From NCBI GenBank assembly GCA_030428405.1, contig JAUIEH010000004.1, positions 1 through 22,254 of the forward strand: DNA of 22,254 bases. The letters are read 5' to 3'. Both the position numbers and the translations under genes were made by a program. Under the pieces are notes generated by a model that was not told the origin of the DNA, ran no database searches, and saw only the letters and a program-made list of their open reading frames with translations. Shown one piece after another: positions 20,918 through 22,254 of the stretch (positions are counted from its first letter, which is position 1; every line of letters begins with the position of its first letter). This stretch comes from Alphaproteobacteria bacterium (GTDB taxonomy: Bacteria > Pseudomonadota > Alphaproteobacteria > Caulobacterales > Maricaulaceae).

Positions 20918-22254
20918 CAGGCCTGCTCGCCGTCAATGCGTCGGCTGCGGGCTCTGAAGCCGAAGCCGAGCGCCAGACCCGTCAGCATCAATATCAGGCC
21001 GAGGCCGATTTTCAGCTGGGCCAGCGTGCCGCCTTGCGGCAGGGGCAGACCGTCCGGGCCGTTTTGAACCTCGACGGGGCCGTCGCTGGCGCGCAATTGC
21101 GCAAACCGGTTCTGATCGAGCGCTGCTTCACGCTCGAATGGCTGGACGTTTTCGCCGAACACCGCGTCGAAGTCCCAGCCGTCCGGCAGCATGGTCGGCA
21201 CGGCGCGCGTCTCGACATGCATATTGGCCGGGCGCACGGGCGTGCGGTCGACCGCGACCAGGCTGGTCAGGCGAGAGACAAGCGAGAACTCCAACGCGGT
21301 GGCGAGCACGTCCTGATCGATCGTCTGCGGACTGGCGCCGGTGAAGCGGCGCTCTTCGATCGCGGCGATGCGCGCGCGCGCCCACAAGGTCGAGACGCCT
21401 GCGCCTTCGCCGGCTTCGCTGAGGTCCAGCTCGGCCGACCATCCGCGACCGGCGAGCACGCCGTCGAGACGAATGACGCCGCTCATGTCCTCGACGCGCG
21501 CCGCAATGACGATGGGCTCGCCGAAATAAAGGTCCGGCAACGGATTGGGCCAGTACTCGGCCTGCGCGCTGCGCGGGAAGAGCGCTTCGATATCCGTCAT
21601 CACCGGACGTTCGAGCGCCTGGAACAGTTCGGCCATTTCCTCGGCGACCTCATTGACGTCGCCGATATGGGTGAACGTGCCTCGGCCGAGACGGGCTGCG
21701 CGCGTCATAAAATAGGAGTTCGGCGCAGAACCGATGCCGACCGTGAAGAGACGCGAGCGCCCCAGTCCGCGGTCGATCGCGGTGAAGAGTTGCGCCTCAT
21801 TGCCGATGGCGCCGTCCGTGAGGAACACGACCTGACGCACGCGCGACAAATCGCTCGCATCCGCATCTATGAGCGCGGCTTGCAGGGCCGGCAGCATCTC
21901 CGTGCCGCCGTCCGCCGTCAGGGCTGCGACGAAGCGCACCGCCCGCGCGACATTCTCCGTGCTCGCCGGAACCGAGGCCGGGAACACCATCTCCATCGTG
22001 TCGTCAAAGCGGATGACGTTGAACGTATCGCCCGGCTCAAGACGTTCCAGCGCCAGTAAAAGCGCCTGGCGCGCCTGAGCGATGGACTGGCCGGCCATGG
22101 AGCCCGAATTGTCGATGACGAAGACGGCCTCGCGCGGGCGGCGCGGCGCGTTTTCCGACAGTTCGGCCGGCGGATTGATCATGGCCAGGACATAGTCGTG
22201 GCCGTCGCGGGTCTCATGGAAGAGAGCCGCCTGCGGCGCCGTACCGTCGACAGC
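20917..22254 (-). CDS. Sortase target protein with von Willebrand A domain (TIGR03788), 5' end cut off
   Basis: The 3' part of the gene is visible (445 residues; frame open to the window edge). The von Willebrand A domain begins near residue 40 with EAVFVIDNSGSMAG; its MIDAS DxSxS is at 48-52. Further MIDAS parts follow, with TADGGTEMLPAL and VVFLTDGAIG. The end has a sorting signal: LPLPQGG (LPQGG at about 405-409), a hydrophobic helix (about 417-430) and basic residues FRARSRR. That is the arrangement of targets of GN sortase, whose gene is the next one. The N-terminal VIT domain expected in this family lies beyond the window. The probable role is an anchored, metal-dependent adhesion or scaffold protein. 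The sorting motif has Gln-Gly-Gly where most gram-positive signals have x-Thr-Gly. Confidence 0.93.
   Translation of the reverse strand, partial: AVDGTAPQAALFHETRDGHDYVLAMINPPAELSENAPRRPREAVFVIDNSGSMAGQSIAQARQALLLALERLEPGDTFNVIRFDDTMEMVFPASVPASTENVARAVRFVAALTADGGTEMLPALQAALIDADASDLSRVRQVVFLTDGAIGNEAQLFTAIDRGLGRSRLFTVGIGSAPNSYFMTRAARLGRGTFTHIGDVNEVAEEMAELFQALERPVMTDIEALFPRSAQAEYWPNPLPDLYFGEPIVIAARVEDMSGVIRLDGVLAGRGWSAELDLSEAGEGAGVSTLWARARIAAIEERRFTGASPQTIDQDVLATALEFSLVSRLTSLVAVDRTPVRPANMHVETRAVPTMLPDGWDFDAVFGENVQPFEREAALDQNRFAQLRASDGPVEVQNGPDGLPLPQGGTLAQLKIGLGLILMLTGLALGFGFRARSRRIDGEQA

Overview
The window is GC-rich, densely packed bacterial DNA whose gene content points to an alphaproteobacterium, most likely a marine stalked or budding type (Hyphomonadaceae, Maricaulales or Caulobacterales). 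The reasons are the many GC-ending codons and Ala/Arg-rich proteins, hairpin repeats built on TCATCCCGG...CCGGGA, and a GN-class sortase with its dedicated von Willebrand A target, a pair known mainly from marine proteobacteria. The lineage is inferred from style and families; no rRNA or tRNA is present.

Layout. (1) 255-860 (+) encodes a four-helix membrane protein that resembles a PycTM-type effector. (2) 857-3353 (-) carries a LOG-family phosphoribohydrolase, a one-helix membrane protein, an MmcQ/YjbR protein, a tandem array of 48-49 bp palindromic units, and an Arg-rich hypothetical protein. (3) 3401-5244 is the accessory part. A small GIY-YIG nuclease gene lies between two BIME-like pairs of REP hairpins that mirror each other, followed by an AT-rich two-helix membrane protein gene that looks acquired. 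(4) 5359-8289 (-) holds uvrB, a DUF202 membrane protein and a 54-residue DUF1328 protein. (5) 8290-9912 contains a possible decayed AsnC/Lrp tail, a secreted hypothetical protein (+) and an orphan membrane-anchored sensor-like protein (-). (6) 10020-13320 (-) is a tight operon of threonine aldolase, a MEST-like alpha/beta hydrolase and a DUF418 membrane protein. (7) 13487-15889 (+) is a large MscS-family channel, convergent with a TonB-like proline-rich membrane protein (-). (8) 16808-19561 (+) is an operon of a membrane-anchored SRPBCC/GyrI-like protein, a GNAT acetyltransferase and an MpaB/DUF2236 oxygenase-like protein. (9) 19588-22254 (-) holds a sortase target (cut by the window end), the GN sortase and a lipocalin lipoprotein.

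Functional themes. Much of the window serves the envelope: the sortase and its target, the lipocalin, MscS, DUF418, DUF202, DUF1328, and the TonB-like and secreted proteins. UvrB supplies nucleotide excision repair. The best candidate for something undescribed is the repeat-bounded GIY-YIG module at about 3401-4045. The tandem palindromic array at 2433-2700 and the AT-rich gene at 4186-5244 come next. Protein functions are assigned from motifs recognised by eye; no database search was possible.
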